Positions 31,249-39,210 of a stretch of 64,000 nt of DNA are shown here, in pieces. The stretch spans positions 124,001 to 188,000 of the forward strand of contig NZ_CP114413.1 of the NCBI RefSeq assembly GCF_027270315.1. Direction: 5' to 3'. The DNA comes from Streptomyces cinnabarinus. GTDB lineage: Bacteria; Actinomycetota; Actinomycetes; Streptomycetales; Streptomycetaceae. A model generated the notes under the pieces. The model was not told the DNA's origin. It made no database searches and was given only the letters and a program-made list of their open reading frames with translations. Made by a program: the position numbers and the translations under genes. Position 1 is the stretch's first letter. The number at the start of each line of letters is the position of its first letter.

Positions 31249-34182
31249 GTGACGCTCCGGTACCGCGTGCTGGGCCAGGTCCGCGCGTTCGACGGTCCGC
31301 GCGAGCTGGACCTCGGCCCGGTCAAGCAGCGAGCGGTGCTGGCCGCCCTGCTGCTCGCGGACGGAGGTCTCGTGCAGCGCACGGACCTGGTCGCGGCGGT
31401 GTGGGGCGCCGACCCCCCGGCGACCGCACACCAGCTGGTGGCCTCCTACGTGGCCCGGCTGCGCAAGGCACTGGAACCGGAACGGCCCAAGCGGTCCCGT
31501 CCGGCCGTCCTGGTGTCCGACAAGAGTGCCTACGGGTTGCAGGTCCTTCCCGATGCGCTCGACGCCCGCACCTTCCGCGCCACCGTCCAGACCGCCCGTA
31601 CCGCCCGCGCGGCCGGCAACCACACCGACTGCGCACGCCACTTCGACGCGGCCGAGGCGCTCTGGCAGGGCCAGGCGCTGGAGGGCCTGCCCGGCCCGCT
31701 CGCCGCCCACCACCGCCGGCTCCTCCAGGAAGAGCGGCTGACCGCCCGCGAAGAGCGCTGCGCGACCGCCCTCGACCTGGGCCGGCACCACGACTGCGTC
31801 CCCGAACTCTCGGCCCTGGCCGCCGCCCATCCGGTACGGGAAAGGGTCCGTACCCTGCTGATGCTGGCGCTGTACCGGTCCGGTCGGCAGGCCGAGGCGC
31901 TGGCCGTCTTCAAGGACGCCTGGCGCACCCTGGTCGACAGCACCGGTCTGGAACCCGGGCACGAGCTGCGCGAGCTGCAACGGCGCATCCTGGCCGACGA
32001 TCCGGCGCTGCGGCTTCCCGAGCCCACTCCGCAGCGCGTGATACCGGCCCAACTGCCGCCCGACATCGCCGACTTCGCCGGGCGCACGGACGAACTGGCC
32101 CTGCTGGCCCGGCTGCGCACCACCGGGACGGCACTGCCGGTCGCGCTCATCACCGGAGTCGGGGGCATCGGCAAGACCGCGCTGGCGGTCCACGCCGCGC
32201 ACCGGCTGGCTCCCCGCTATCCCGAGGGGCAGCTGTATCTGCGCCTGGGCGGCGGCAGCGGCACGCCCGCCGACCCCGGTGACCTCCTGGCCGGAGTACT
32301 CACCGACCTCGGGCTGCCGGCCGACCGGATCCCGCACGACACCGACCGGCGCTCGGCCCTGTACCGCTCACTGGTCGCGGGCAGCCGGCTGCTCCTCGTC
32401 CTGGACGACGCCCGCGACGCGGCCCAGGTGGAGCCGTTGCTGCCGGGCGCGCCGGACTGTCTGGCGCTGATCACGTCACGCAGCCGCCTCGCGGGGCTCC
32501 CGGCGCGGCGGGTGCTGCGGCTCGGCTCGCTGGCGGAGGCCGAGGCGTACGGGCTGCTGCGCCGGGCAGCGGGCCACACCGAGGCGGACACCGGCCCTGT
32601 TGACCGTCAGGAACCGGCGCCCGGTGCGGAGCCGCCCGGCCCACCAACCGTTCCCGACGCCATCGCCCAGGTGCTCCACGTCTGCGCCGGACATCCGCTC
32701 TCCCTGCGTGTCGTCGCCGCCCGCGTGGCAGGCCGTCCCCCGAGCGCTTTCCGCCAACTGGCCCGCCGGCTACGGGACGAGGAGCGACGGCTCGGCGAAC
32801 TGCGCGTCGGCGAGCTGGCGGTGGCCCCGGGGCTCAAGGCCGGCTACGACGCACTGCCGGGCCCGACCGAGGCACGCGCGTTCCGCATGCTGAGCCTGCT
32901 CGCCGTACCGGATTTCGGCGCGGCGACCGCCGCCGCGGCCCTGGAACTGCCGTACAAGCAGGCGGAGGACGTCCTGGAGGCACTGGTGGACGCACACCTG
33001 CTGGAGACCGCGCAACCTCCCTCGGTCGGCCCCTACCGCTATCGCTACCACGACCTGCTGCGGCTGCTCGGCCGGGAACTGAGCCGCGCCCAGGACCCGC
33101 CCACGACCCGGTCGGCCGCGCTGCGCCGGATCCTGGCCGCCCACCACACCAGCGTCCGCCGGGCCGACGCGCTGCTCCGGCCCGGCGGCGCGCTGCCGCC
33201 CCTCGACGAGCCGACGGCGGACTGCCCCGAGCACCTGATCACTGATGCCGAGGAGGCGCTGAGCTGGCTGTCCGCCGAACGCGGGACCATCGTCGCGGCC
33301 GCCGCGCAGGCCGCGTCCCTCGGCGCCGCGGACCCGGGGGAACTGGCCCAACTGACCGCCGCGCTGCGCGCCTTCCTCAACCGCCAGGGACACCGCGGCG
33401 ACTGGGAACGCCTCGCCACCGCCGCCCTGGCCGTCGCCACCGCCGCCGGCGACCGCGGAGCCGAGGCCGTCGCCCGGCTGGAACTCGGCACCCTGGAGGG
33501 CATGCGGCACCGCGCCCGGCCCGCTGCCGAGCATCTCCGGTCGGCGGTACGCCTGTTCGCCGCCCAGGGCGACACCGCCCGCGAGGCCCGCGCCCTGCAC
33601 AATCTGGGCCTGGCCCACGTCGAGGCGCGGGACCTGGACACGGCCACCGAGTGCATGGTCCGGGCCCTGGCCATCCAGCGGGCCGCGGGCAACGCCCTCG
33701 ATGTCGCCATCACCCTGGACAACCTCGCCCTGCTGGAGCTGCGCCGGGGGGCGTCGGCGAAGGCGACCGAGTACTGCGAGGAGAGCCTGCGTCACTACGG
33801 CCGCAGCGAGCGTCCGGAGACCGCCTCCGCCGCGGAGCACATCCTCGGCATGGTCCGCCACGCGCAGGGCCGCTACGCCGAGGCGGTCGACTGCCACCGC
33901 CGCGCACAAGAACTGGCGCGGGCCCAGGGCAATGTCTACCGCGAGGCGTTCACGCTCGTCGACCGGGTGCCCAGCCTGCTGGTCCTGGGCGAGCACCGTG
34001 CCGCGGTGCGGGCGGCGGAGCAGGGGCTGGCCCTGCGTCGCCGCCTCGGCGACCCGATGGACAGCGCCGTGGCCTACCGGGCACTTGCCGACGCGCTGCG
34101 GGCCGCGGGCGACGCGGAGCGCGCGGGGGCCTGCCTGGCCGAGGCGGACGCGTGCGCGGCCGAAGCGGAGGCTGGCCCGTAA
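31249..34182 (+). CDS. AfsR/SARP-family regulator with BTAD, NB-ARC and TPR domains
   Basis: 977 residues from GTG 31249; no clear ribosome site, so the start may be leaderless or slightly different. N-terminal winged helix (VLGQVRAFDGPRELDLGPVK, then VWGADPPATAHQLVASYVAR) is OmpR-like. The BTAD domain spans about 105-250 (LLMLALYRSGRQAEALAVFK). The NB-ARC NTPase starts near 275 with P-loop GVGGIGKT at 303-310 and LLVLDDARDAAQV as Walker B. TPR-like repeats fill the C-terminus (ALHNLGLAHVEARDLDTATE). Such proteins activate secondary metabolism or secreted-enzyme genes. It is divergent from the chitinase with 480 bp between, so control of the chitinase or protease is possible but unproven. Confidence 0.9.
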   Translation: MTLRYRVLGQVRAFDGPRELDLGPVKQRAVLAALLLADGGLVQRTDLVAAVWGADPPATAHQLVASYVARLRKALEPERPKRSRPAVLVSDKSAYGLQVLPDALDARTFRATVQTARTARAAGNHTDCARHFDAAEALWQGQALEGLPGPLAAHHRRLLQEERLTAREERCATALDLGRHHDCVPELSALAAAHPVRERVRTLLMLALYRSGRQAEALAVFKDAWRTLVDSTGLEPGHELRELQRRILADDPALRLPEPTPQRVIPAQLPPDIADFAGRTDELALLARLRTTGTALPVALITGVGGIGKTALAVHAAHRLAPRYPEGQLYLRLGGGSGTPADPGDLLAGVLTDLGLPADRIPHDTDRRSALYRSLVAGSRLLLVLDDARDAAQVEPLLPGAPDCLALITSRSRLAGLPARRVLRLGSLAEAEAYGLLRRAAGHTEADTGPVDRQEPAPGAEPPGPPTVPDAIAQVLHVCAGHPLSLRVVAARVAGRPPSAFRQLARRLRDEERRLGELRVGELAVAPGLKAGYDALPGPTEARAFRMLSLLAVPDFGAATAAAALELPYKQAEDVLEALVDAHLLETAQPPSVGPYRYRYHDLLRLLGRELSRAQDPPTTRSAALRRILAAHHTSVRRADALLRPGGALPPLDEPTADCPEHLITDAEEALSWLSAERGTIVAAAAQAASLGAADPGELAQLTAALRAFLNRQGHRGDWERLATAALAVATAAGDRGAEAVARLELGTLEGMRHRARPAAEHLRSAVRLFAAQGDTAREARALHNLGLAHVEARDLDTATECMVRALAIQRAAGNALDVAITLDNLALLELRRGASAKATEYCEESLRHYGRSERPETASAAEHILGMVRHAQGRYAEAVDCHRRAQELARAQGNVYREAFTLVDRVPSLLVLGEHRAAVRAAEQGLALRRRLGDPMDSAVAYRALADALRAAGDAERAGACLAEADACAAEAEAGP

Positions 34183-34189
34183 CCGGGGG

Positions 34190-34969
34190 TCAGCCGCGCA
34201 CGTGCAGCCCGAAACCCGTCCGCCCCGCGGGCTCCAGCCCCGCCTTCAGGTGCAGCGACGGGATGTCGTAGTCGCCGAAGTTCTGCCGCCGGAACGGGAT
34301 CGGATCCGTCGACTCCAGGGTGAGCAGGCGCTGCTCCCACGCCTTGGCGACGTCCGCGTAATCCTCGCCGCTCATCCGGTCGGTGCCGTACAGCACGAAC
34401 GGCGGCAGCGCCTCGATGCCCGGGTAGTAGAGGATGCCGTGGTGGATCGGGAACAGCAGATCGTCGATGGGGCCGTTGATCCCGCGCGCTGAGTAGTGCG
34501 ACTCGGGACCGCCGGCGGTCACCGACAGCAGCGCCCTCCTGCCCGCGAGAGTGCCCTCGCCGAAACGCTCGCCGTACTTGGTATCGCTGTGCTCGCCGAC
34601 GCCGTAGGCGAAGTGGTAGGTGAACACCCGGTCCACCCAGCCCTTGAGGATCGCGGGCATCGTGTACCACCACATCGGGAACTGGAAGACGATCGTGTCG
34701 GCCCAGAGCAACTTCTCCTGCTCGGCGAGGACGTCCGGGGTCAACGTCCCGGCGTCGAAGGCCCGACCCGAGTCCGCCGCGACCTTCAACGGACTTGAGG
34801 CATGGGGGCCGTAGTCCCCGGCGTCCACGACCGCCTTCCACTTCATCGCGTACAGATCGCTCACCCGCACCTCGTGACCGGCGGACTCCAAGGTAGAGAT
34901 CGCCAGGTCCTTCAGTGAGCTGTTGAGCGACTTCGGCTCCGGGTGGGCATAGACGATCAGCGTCTTCAT
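34190..34969 (-). CDS. NAD(P)H-dependent oxidoreductase, flavodoxin-fold (NQO1/modulator-of-drug-activity type)
   Basis: 259 residues from ATG 34969 with AAGGAG. The start MKTLIVYAHPEPKSLNSSLK is the FMN/FAD-binding loop of the quinone reductase family. QFPMWWYTMPAILKGWVDRV is the conserved block contacting flavin, and TAGGPESHY follows. Reduces quinones or nitro compounds with two electrons in the cytoplasm. It is divergent from an HTH regulator, which probably controls it. The leader can fold so that the ribosome site is paired (see 34972-35025). Its stop lies 8 bp from the SARP stop. Confidence 0.88.
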   Translation of the reverse strand: MKTLIVYAHPEPKSLNSSLKDLAISTLESAGHEVRVSDLYAMKWKAVVDAGDYGPHASSPLKVAADSGRAFDAGTLTPDVLAEQEKLLWADTIVFQFPMWWYTMPAILKGWVDRVFTYHFAYGVGEHSDTKYGERFGEGTLAGRRALLSVTAGGPESHYSARGINGPIDDLLFPIHHGILYYPGIEALPPFVLYGTDRMSGEDYADVAKAWEQRLLTLESTDPIPFRRQNFGDYDIPSLHLKAGLEPAGRTGFGLHVRG

Positions 34970-34971
34970 GG

Positions 34972-35025
34972 GAACTCCTTCGGATCGGATGCCTTCGATC
35001 CTGGGCGCTGCAACGCGGGGAGTTC
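34972..35025 (-). promoter_or_regulatory. Structured leader that may hide the ribosome site of the oxidoreductase gene
   Basis: In mRNA sense GAACTCC (35025-35019) can pair with GGAGTTC (34978-34972), which contains the ribosome site. Inside are GGATCG/CGATCC (35001-34996 with 34987-34982) and the small GCG-loop-CGC hairpin. The GGATCG dyad could instead be a DNA operator for the divergent HTH protein. Confidence 0.4.
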
Positions 35026-35109
35026 AGAGGGCGGTTCTTCCGTCGGCCCGGACTTCCTGGTATCGGCAGGGCCACCTTCGCGGGCACCGACGAGGCCATA
35101 CTGGAAGGC

Positions 35110-35958
35110 ATGGACGATCTCGCGGGCTTCCTTCGGACCCGGCGTTCCCGGGTCGACCCGGCGGTCGTCGGCATCCCCACCGACAGCCGCCGCCGGGTCA
35201 AGGGGCTACGTCGTGAAGAGGTCGCGCATCTGTCCGGGGTGAGCGTGGACTACTACGTGCGCCTGGAACAGGGCCGCGCGACGCAGCCCTCCGAGCAGGT
35301 CGTCGACGCACTCGCCCGCGTCCTCGGCCTGGACGAGACCGAACGCGAGCACCTCCATCGGCTCGCGCGGCAGCGCCGCCGCCGCGCGAAGGCGCCGAGT
35401 GGGCGGGTCCGGCCGGAGCTGCTGCGCGTCCTCGACCTGGTCACCGACGCGCCCGCACTGATCATGGACCACCACATGGACGTCCTCGCCGGGAACCGCC
35501 TCGCCGGGCTGCTCTACGGCCGACCGCTACCGGGCCTGAACACCGCCCGGCACATCTTCCTCGAGGAGGCCGAGCGCGGTCTGTACGCGGACTGGGAGAC
35601 CTGCACCCTCGATGTGGTCGGGCACCTGCGCCTGGCCGCCGGCAAGTACCCCGAGGACCCTCGACTCGCCTCGCTCATCGGCGAGTTGGCGATGGGCAGC
35701 GAACGCTTCCGCCGCCTGTGGGCCCGTGCGGACGTCCGCGCCCGCACGCACGGACGCAAGGCGTACCGGCACCCGCTGGTCGGACTGCTGGAACTGCATC
35801 AGGAGAACTTCGCGCTGGCGGACGAGTCGGCGATGGAGCTGCTGGTGCTGTCCGCGGCCCCCGGCAGCCCCGCCGAGGACGGGCTGCGCCTGCTCGCGGG
35901 CCTGGGCACGGCCGACGGTGCCGCGCGTCCCATCGTGCACGCCCAGTCCCGCGAGTAG
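35110..35958 (+). CDS. Helix-turn-helix regulator with MmyB-like ligand-binding domain
   Basis: 282 residues from ATG 35110. The HTH has SRRRVKGLRREEVAHLSGVS and VDYYVRLEQGRATQPSEQVV. The rest is the MmyB-like domain: LITDAPALIMDHHMDVLAGN-type segment (here VTDAPALIMDHHMDVLAGNR), LLYGRPLPGLNTARHIFLEE, and HPLVGLLELHQENFALADES, a fold that binds fatty-acid-like or other hydrophobic ligands. In Streptomyces these regulators are almost always divergent from an SDR or quinone reductase gene, as here, and repress or activate it in response to a ligand. Confidence 0.88.
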   Translation: MDDLAGFLRTRRSRVDPAVVGIPTDSRRRVKGLRREEVAHLSGVSVDYYVRLEQGRATQPSEQVVDALARVLGLDETEREHLHRLARQRRRRAKAPSGRVRPELLRVLDLVTDAPALIMDHHMDVLAGNRLAGLLYGRPLPGLNTARHIFLEEAERGLYADWETCTLDVVGHLRLAAGKYPEDPRLASLIGELAMGSERFRRLWARADVRARTHGRKAYRHPLVGLLELHQENFALADESAMELLVLSAAPGSPAEDGLRLLAGLGTADGAARPIVHAQSRE

Positions 35959-36000
35959 TTCGGCAACCGGCTTCGAGAGGCGGAGCCACTGCCCGGCCGG

Positions 36001-36453
36001 TCACAGCAGCGCCGTCAGGCGCTGAACGCTGCGGCCGCCCTCACGCCGTACGCCCAGGGGGATCAGCGCCGCGCGGGTCGGCAGGCGCACGCCGCCCGTG
36101 AACGCCACCCGAGTGCCCGCCCCATCCGGCGTCGCCGCCACCCCCACCAGGAGGAACCGGCTCTGCAGCCAGCACCAGCCGGGCCGCTGCACCCCACGCA
36201 GCCGTGCGCGCATCCCGTACTTGCTGCGCGCCAGCGCCTCCACCCGCTCGCCCTGCCGACGCACCACGCGCAGCCGCTCCATGTCGGGCACGACCCGCCC
36301 GAAGCCGCCGTCCAGGTCGCCCAGCAGGTCCCAGACCCGTTCGAAGGGTGCGTCGATGTACGCCTCGGTCACGTGGGCGCCGCGAATGCCGCCGGCCAGG
36401 GCGCGCAGACGGCGGACGGGGTCGAGATCGGTAGTGGGCCAGGGCTCGTTCAT
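36001..36453 (-). CDS. SRPBCC-family (START-like) protein
   Basis: 150 residues from ATG 36453, whose ATGA overlaps the sigma factor stop; a GTG at 36462 is less likely. The opening of the fold is AYIDAPFERVWDLLGDLDGG, followed by FGRVVPDMERLRVV and a strand-rich C-terminus with GVAATPDGAGTRVAFTGGVR. The SRPBCC fold binds hydrophobic ligands or acts as a polyketide cyclase-like enzyme. Translational coupling to a sigma factor and membrane protein suggests a role in the same response, perhaps ligand sensing. No catalytic residues recognised. Confidence 0.8.
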   Translation of the reverse strand: MNEPWPTTDLDPVRRLRALAGGIRGAHVTEAYIDAPFERVWDLLGDLDGGFGRVVPDMERLRVVRRQGERVEALARSKYGMRARLRGVQRPGWCWLQSRFLLVGVAATPDGAGTRVAFTGGVRLPTRAALIPLGVRREGGRSVQRLTALL

Positions 36454-36971
36454 GACGTCCACGCCTTCCGGAAGGTGTCGCGGGCCCGGTGCAGCCGCGA
36501 CTTGACGGTGCCCGTGCGCACACCGAGCAGGGCGGCGGCGGTGCGCTCGTCGAGGCCCTCGACGTCGCGCAGCACCAGTACCGCGCGGTGCTCGGGAGAG
36601 AGCCGGTCCAGTACGTCCCTGATATCGGCGGAGAGTTGGGGGTCGCCGCGGGCGGGGAGCGCACTCAGATCGGCCGGTACGATGCGGGCGGCGCGGTGTG
36701 CGGTGCGGATCGCCTCCCGTACGGCGATGGCGCGGACCCAGCCGTGCAGCGCGGCCGGATTCTTCAGCGTGCGCAGCGACTTGAAGACCGCCACCAGGGC
36801 GTCCTGCGCCGCGTCCGCTCCCTGGCTCAGGGCGATGGGGGCGCAGATGCGGCCCACGTACGGCGTGAGGAGGTCGAGGAGTTCGGCCATGGCGAGGGTG
36901 TCGCCTCGCTGGGCGGCTCGCACCAGGCGGACCGTGCGGTCTTCGCGATGTTCATCGGGCACGAGCCGCAT
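36450..36971 (-). CDS. ECF-type RNA polymerase sigma factor
   Basis: 173 residues from ATG 36971; GTG 36962 is an alternative. Region 2 is VRLVRAAQRGDTLAMAELLD then ADAAQDALVAVFKSLRTLKN. Region 4 is LSPEHRAVLVLRDVEGLDER then TAAALLGVRTGTVKSRLHRA, the -35-binding helix-turn-helix. It overlaps the upstream DUF3995 gene by 20 bp and the SRPBCC gene by 4 bp, so all three are read as a unit. No classical zinc anti-sigma gene (HxxxCxxC) is adjacent, so the DUF3995 protein may hold that role. A GGAAC-N16-TC promoter-like sequence lies upstream of the operon. Confidence 0.9.
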   Translation of the reverse strand: MRLVPDEHREDRTVRLVRAAQRGDTLAMAELLDLLTPYVGRICAPIALSQGADAAQDALVAVFKSLRTLKNPAALHGWVRAIAVREAIRTAHRAARIVPADLSALPARGDPQLSADIRDVLDRLSPEHRAVLVLRDVEGLDERTAAALLGVRTGTVKSRLHRARDTFRKAWTS

Positions 36972-37404
36972 CCTTCCATCGCGCCACGCGCAGGGCGGCG
37001 ACGGCCAGGACGGCGCACAGGGGGGTGTAGAGCATGAGGTTGAGCCAGTAGAAGGCGGTGCCCGGCTCTTCGGCGATCAGCCAGTAGATCCCCGCCGAGG
37101 CGCGCAGCGACAGGCCCGCGGCCACTGCAAGGGTGCCGAGGCGGAGCAGCAGGTGGCCGGGGCGGCGGGAGTGGGCGAGTACGAAGGCGGCAGCGGTGAG
37201 GAGCAGCGCGACCAGGGGAAGCAGGACTGGTGGTGTGAACGGCACGTCCGTACCCAGAACCGCTTGGGACAGGCTCCCCTCGTCGACCGCGGGCCAGGTG
37301 GCTCCCGTCGTCCAGTACAGGTGCAGCACAGCGTCCGCGGTGAGCACCGAGGCGATGAGCGCGGCGGCGCGGGTCGGGGCGGGGGTGTCGGGCCGGTGAA
37401 GCAT
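36952..37404 (-). CDS. DUF3995 membrane protein, first gene of the sigma operon
   Basis: 150 residues from ATG 37404. Four hydrophobic segments: AAALIASVLTADAVLHLYWT, PPVLLPLVALLLTAAAFVLA, LRLGTLAVAAGLSL and LNLMLYTPLCAVLAVAALRV. ADAVLHLYWTTGATWP near residue 23 is the DUF3995 hallmark. A short arginine-rich tail lies in the cytoplasm. Its 3' end overlaps the sigma gene by 20 bp, which implies coupled translation and close stoichiometry. It could anchor or inhibit the sigma factor, but no anti-sigma motif is visible and the role is inferred only from position. Confidence 0.75.
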   Translation of the reverse strand: MLHRPDTPAPTRAAALIASVLTADAVLHLYWTTGATWPAVDEGSLSQAVLGTDVPFTPPVLLPLVALLLTAAAFVLAHSRRPGHLLLRLGTLAVAAGLSLRASAGIYWLIAEEPGTAFYWLNLMLYTPLCAVLAVAALRVARWKDAARAR

Positions 37405-37445
37405 GTGTCCTCCTGGGCGGCGAGGTCGGATTGCGTCGACCTGTT

Positions 37446-37472
37446 GAGGAGCCGTCCGCGCGAAACGTTCCC
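37446..37472 (-). promoter_or_regulatory. Possible ECF-sigma promoter before the DUF3995-sigma-SRPBCC operon
   Basis: Minus strand: GGGAAC (37472-37467), 16 bp, then TCCTC. GGAAC is the common -35 of several Streptomyces ECF sigma factors. It is about 42 bp before the DUF3995 start and suggests autoregulation. The core GGGAACGTTTC occurs again at 43424. Confidence 0.4.
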
Positions 37473-37503
37473 TCGGAGTCCGTGAAGATGTGGGCCGGCA
37501 AGC

Positions 37504-38508
37504 TCACCTGACGGACCGACCAGCCTTCGAAACGCGCTGCGGTCCTTCTTCTCTGACAGGAGCGGACGGGCCGCGTGCCATGTTCCGGCCACGCCGAGTC
37601 CCTGCCCCCGCCGGTGCGGTGAGCACGGCGAGGCAGCCGACGACCAGGGCGACACCGGCCCAGCCCAGGAGGGGCAGCCCTTCGCCGACCACCAGGACGG
37701 CCAGTACGGCCGCGACGACCGGTTCCAGCAGGGACAGCGTGGTCGCGGTGCTCGCCGGTACGTGTGCGAGACCCCAGCCGAACAGGACGTAGCCGAGGAA
37801 CATCGGGACCAGGGCCATGTAGGTGCCGACGGCCGCGTCGGACCAGGAGTCCAGCAGCGGGGCGCCGGTGGCCAGCAGGACCGGCATCAGCAGCAGGCCG
37901 CCGATCCCGAAGACGGCGCCCATGGCGGCGGCCGAGCCGACCCCGCGGGTGATCAGGCGGTGGGCCGCCCAGGAGTAGAGGGCGTAGGTGAACCCGGCGA
38001 CCAGACCCAGCCCGACGCCGAGCACCGTCGCCCCGGCGGAACCCGTCCCCGTATCGCTGGACGAGTGGGCCGCTTCGGCCGCGCACAGCAGCACCGTTCC
38101 GGCCACGCCGAGCGCGGCACCGGCCGCCCAACGGCGGGTGAGGCGGCGTCCGTCGGCCGTGCGCTCGACGAGGGCCGAGGCGAGCGGGGCCGAGCCGATC
38201 GACACCACGGTCCCGGTGGCGACCCCGGCCAGGTGCATGGAGCTGTAGAACGCCAGCGGGTAGGCCCCCACCGCGAGCGCGCCGAGCAGCACGATCCGGC
38301 GCTGCGCGCGCAGCCCGGGTGCTTCCCGGCGGATGCGCGGGGCGGCGACGAGTGCCTGGAGCAGCCCTCCGATGCCCATGGCGACGGCGCCGATCGCGAG
38401 CGGGCCCACGTCCGGGGCGAAGGTCGCGGCGGTGCCCGTGGTGCCCCACAGCACCGACGCGAGAAGTACGCACACCGAGCCGGTCAGCTGTCCGGCGGCC
38501 CGGGTCAC
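37504..38508 (-). CDS. DMT/EamA-family exporter
   Basis: 334 residues from GTG 38508, which overlaps the TetR stop by GTGA. Ten hydrophobic helices in two EamA halves are visible: SVCVLLASVLWGTTGTAATF opens the first, and VLGVGLGLVAGFTYALYSWA opens the second with the GxxxAxxxS-type pattern. C-terminal tail is basic and disordered. DMT transporters export amino acids, metabolites or drugs by proton antiport. Coupled to a TetR gene under one operator, so export of the TetR ligand is the likely role. Confidence 0.88.
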   Translation of the reverse strand: MTRAAGQLTGSVCVLLASVLWGTTGTAATFAPDVGPLAIGAVAMGIGGLLQALVAAPRIRREAPGLRAQRRIVLLGALAVGAYPLAFYSSMHLAGVATGTVVSIGSAPLASALVERTADGRRLTRRWAAGAALGVAGTVLLCAAEAAHSSSDTGTGSAGATVLGVGLGLVAGFTYALYSWAAHRLITRGVGSAAAMGAVFGIGGLLLMPVLLATGAPLLDSWSDAAVGTYMALVPMFLGYVLFGWGLAHVPASTATTLSLLEPVVAAVLAVLVVGEGLPLLGWAGVALVVGCLAVLTAPAGAGTRRGRNMARGPSAPVREEGPQRVSKAGRSVR

Positions 38509-39113
38509 AGTCGGTCCAGGAGATCCGCGGCCATCGTCCGGGCGTGGTCGAGCCGGGTGTCCCCGCCCTCCAGACCGGCGCGGGCCATCGCACCCTCCAG
38601 CAGGAACGACAGATGCTCCGCCGTCGCGCGCGCCCGCTCCGGGTCGCCGGGCAGCAGGTCCTCCAGGTGACCGGCGAGCAGGTCCTCGACCTCCTCCTTG
38701 TGGCGGCGCACCACCGCCCGCCCCTCGTCCCCCGCCGGCAGTTCGGCGGCGGCGTTCAGCAGCCCGCAGCCCCGGAACCCGTGCTCGTAGGCGAAGTTGG
38801 CGTGATCGGCGTACGCGTCGAAGACGGCCAGCACGCCGGCCCGCGCGTCCGGGACGACCGGCAGCCGCCGCCGGTACAGCTCGAGCCACTCCTCGTGCCG
38901 TGCGTCGAGGTAGGCCCTGACCAGATCGGCCTTGGAGGAGAAGTTGTTGTACAGGCTCATCTTCGCCACGCCCGCCTCGGCGGTGATCGCGTCGATGCCG
39001 GTGGCCGACACACCGTCCGCGTAGAAGCGTCGCGCCGCGGCCGCGAGCAGCTTCTCCCGCGCCGCGCCCCGCCGCCTGCGCGGGCCCGACGCGGCGGCCT
39101 CGATCTCGGACAT
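38505..39113 (-). CDS. TetR-family transcriptional regulator
   Basis: 202 residues from ATG 39113. HTH: LLAAAARRFYADGVSATGID, AITAEAGVAKMSLYNNFSSK, ADLVRAYLDAR. The C-terminal ligand domain has GFRGCGLLNAAAELPAGDE with a cysteine often conserved in this subgroup. It is the first gene of a two-gene operon with the DMT exporter, and a 38-bp dyad ends 10 bp upstream of its start, so it represses its own operon. Confidence 0.92.
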   Translation of the reverse strand: MSEIEAAASGPRRRRGAAREKLLAAAARRFYADGVSATGIDAITAEAGVAKMSLYNNFSSKADLVRAYLDARHEEWLELYRRRLPVVPDARAGVLAVFDAYADHANFAYEHGFRGCGLLNAAAELPAGDEGRAVVRRHKEEVEDLLAGHLEDLLPGDPERARATAEHLSFLLEGAMARAGLEGGDTRLDHARTMAADLLDRL

Positions 39114-39122
39114 GACACCCTT

Positions 39123-39160
39123 CCCGTTAATTAGATAGACCAGTCTACATAATTAACGGG
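39123..39160. promoter_or_regulatory. 38-bp TetR operator
   Basis: Outer arms CCCGTTAATTA (39123-39133) and TAATTAACGGG (39150-39160) are perfectly inverted, as are inner arms TAGAC (39136-39140) and GTCTA (39143-39147). Only the GA and CA joints and the CA centre break the symmetry. AT-rich in a GC-rich region, so it probably also holds promoter elements. Confidence 0.85.
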
Positions 39161-39210
39161 ATCACGCTTGTCGACAGCGATGGGCGTCCGCCGTCCGGTC
39201 CGGCGTCCGG

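Noticed and set aside
31249..34182. A biosynthetic cluster around the SARP regulator
   Set aside because: No polyketide, peptide, terpene or other core biosynthetic gene occurs in the window.
36454..36462. GTG 36462 as start of the SRPBCC gene
   Set aside because: ATG 36453 gives an ATGA overlap with the sigma stop and better spacing behind GGAAGG.
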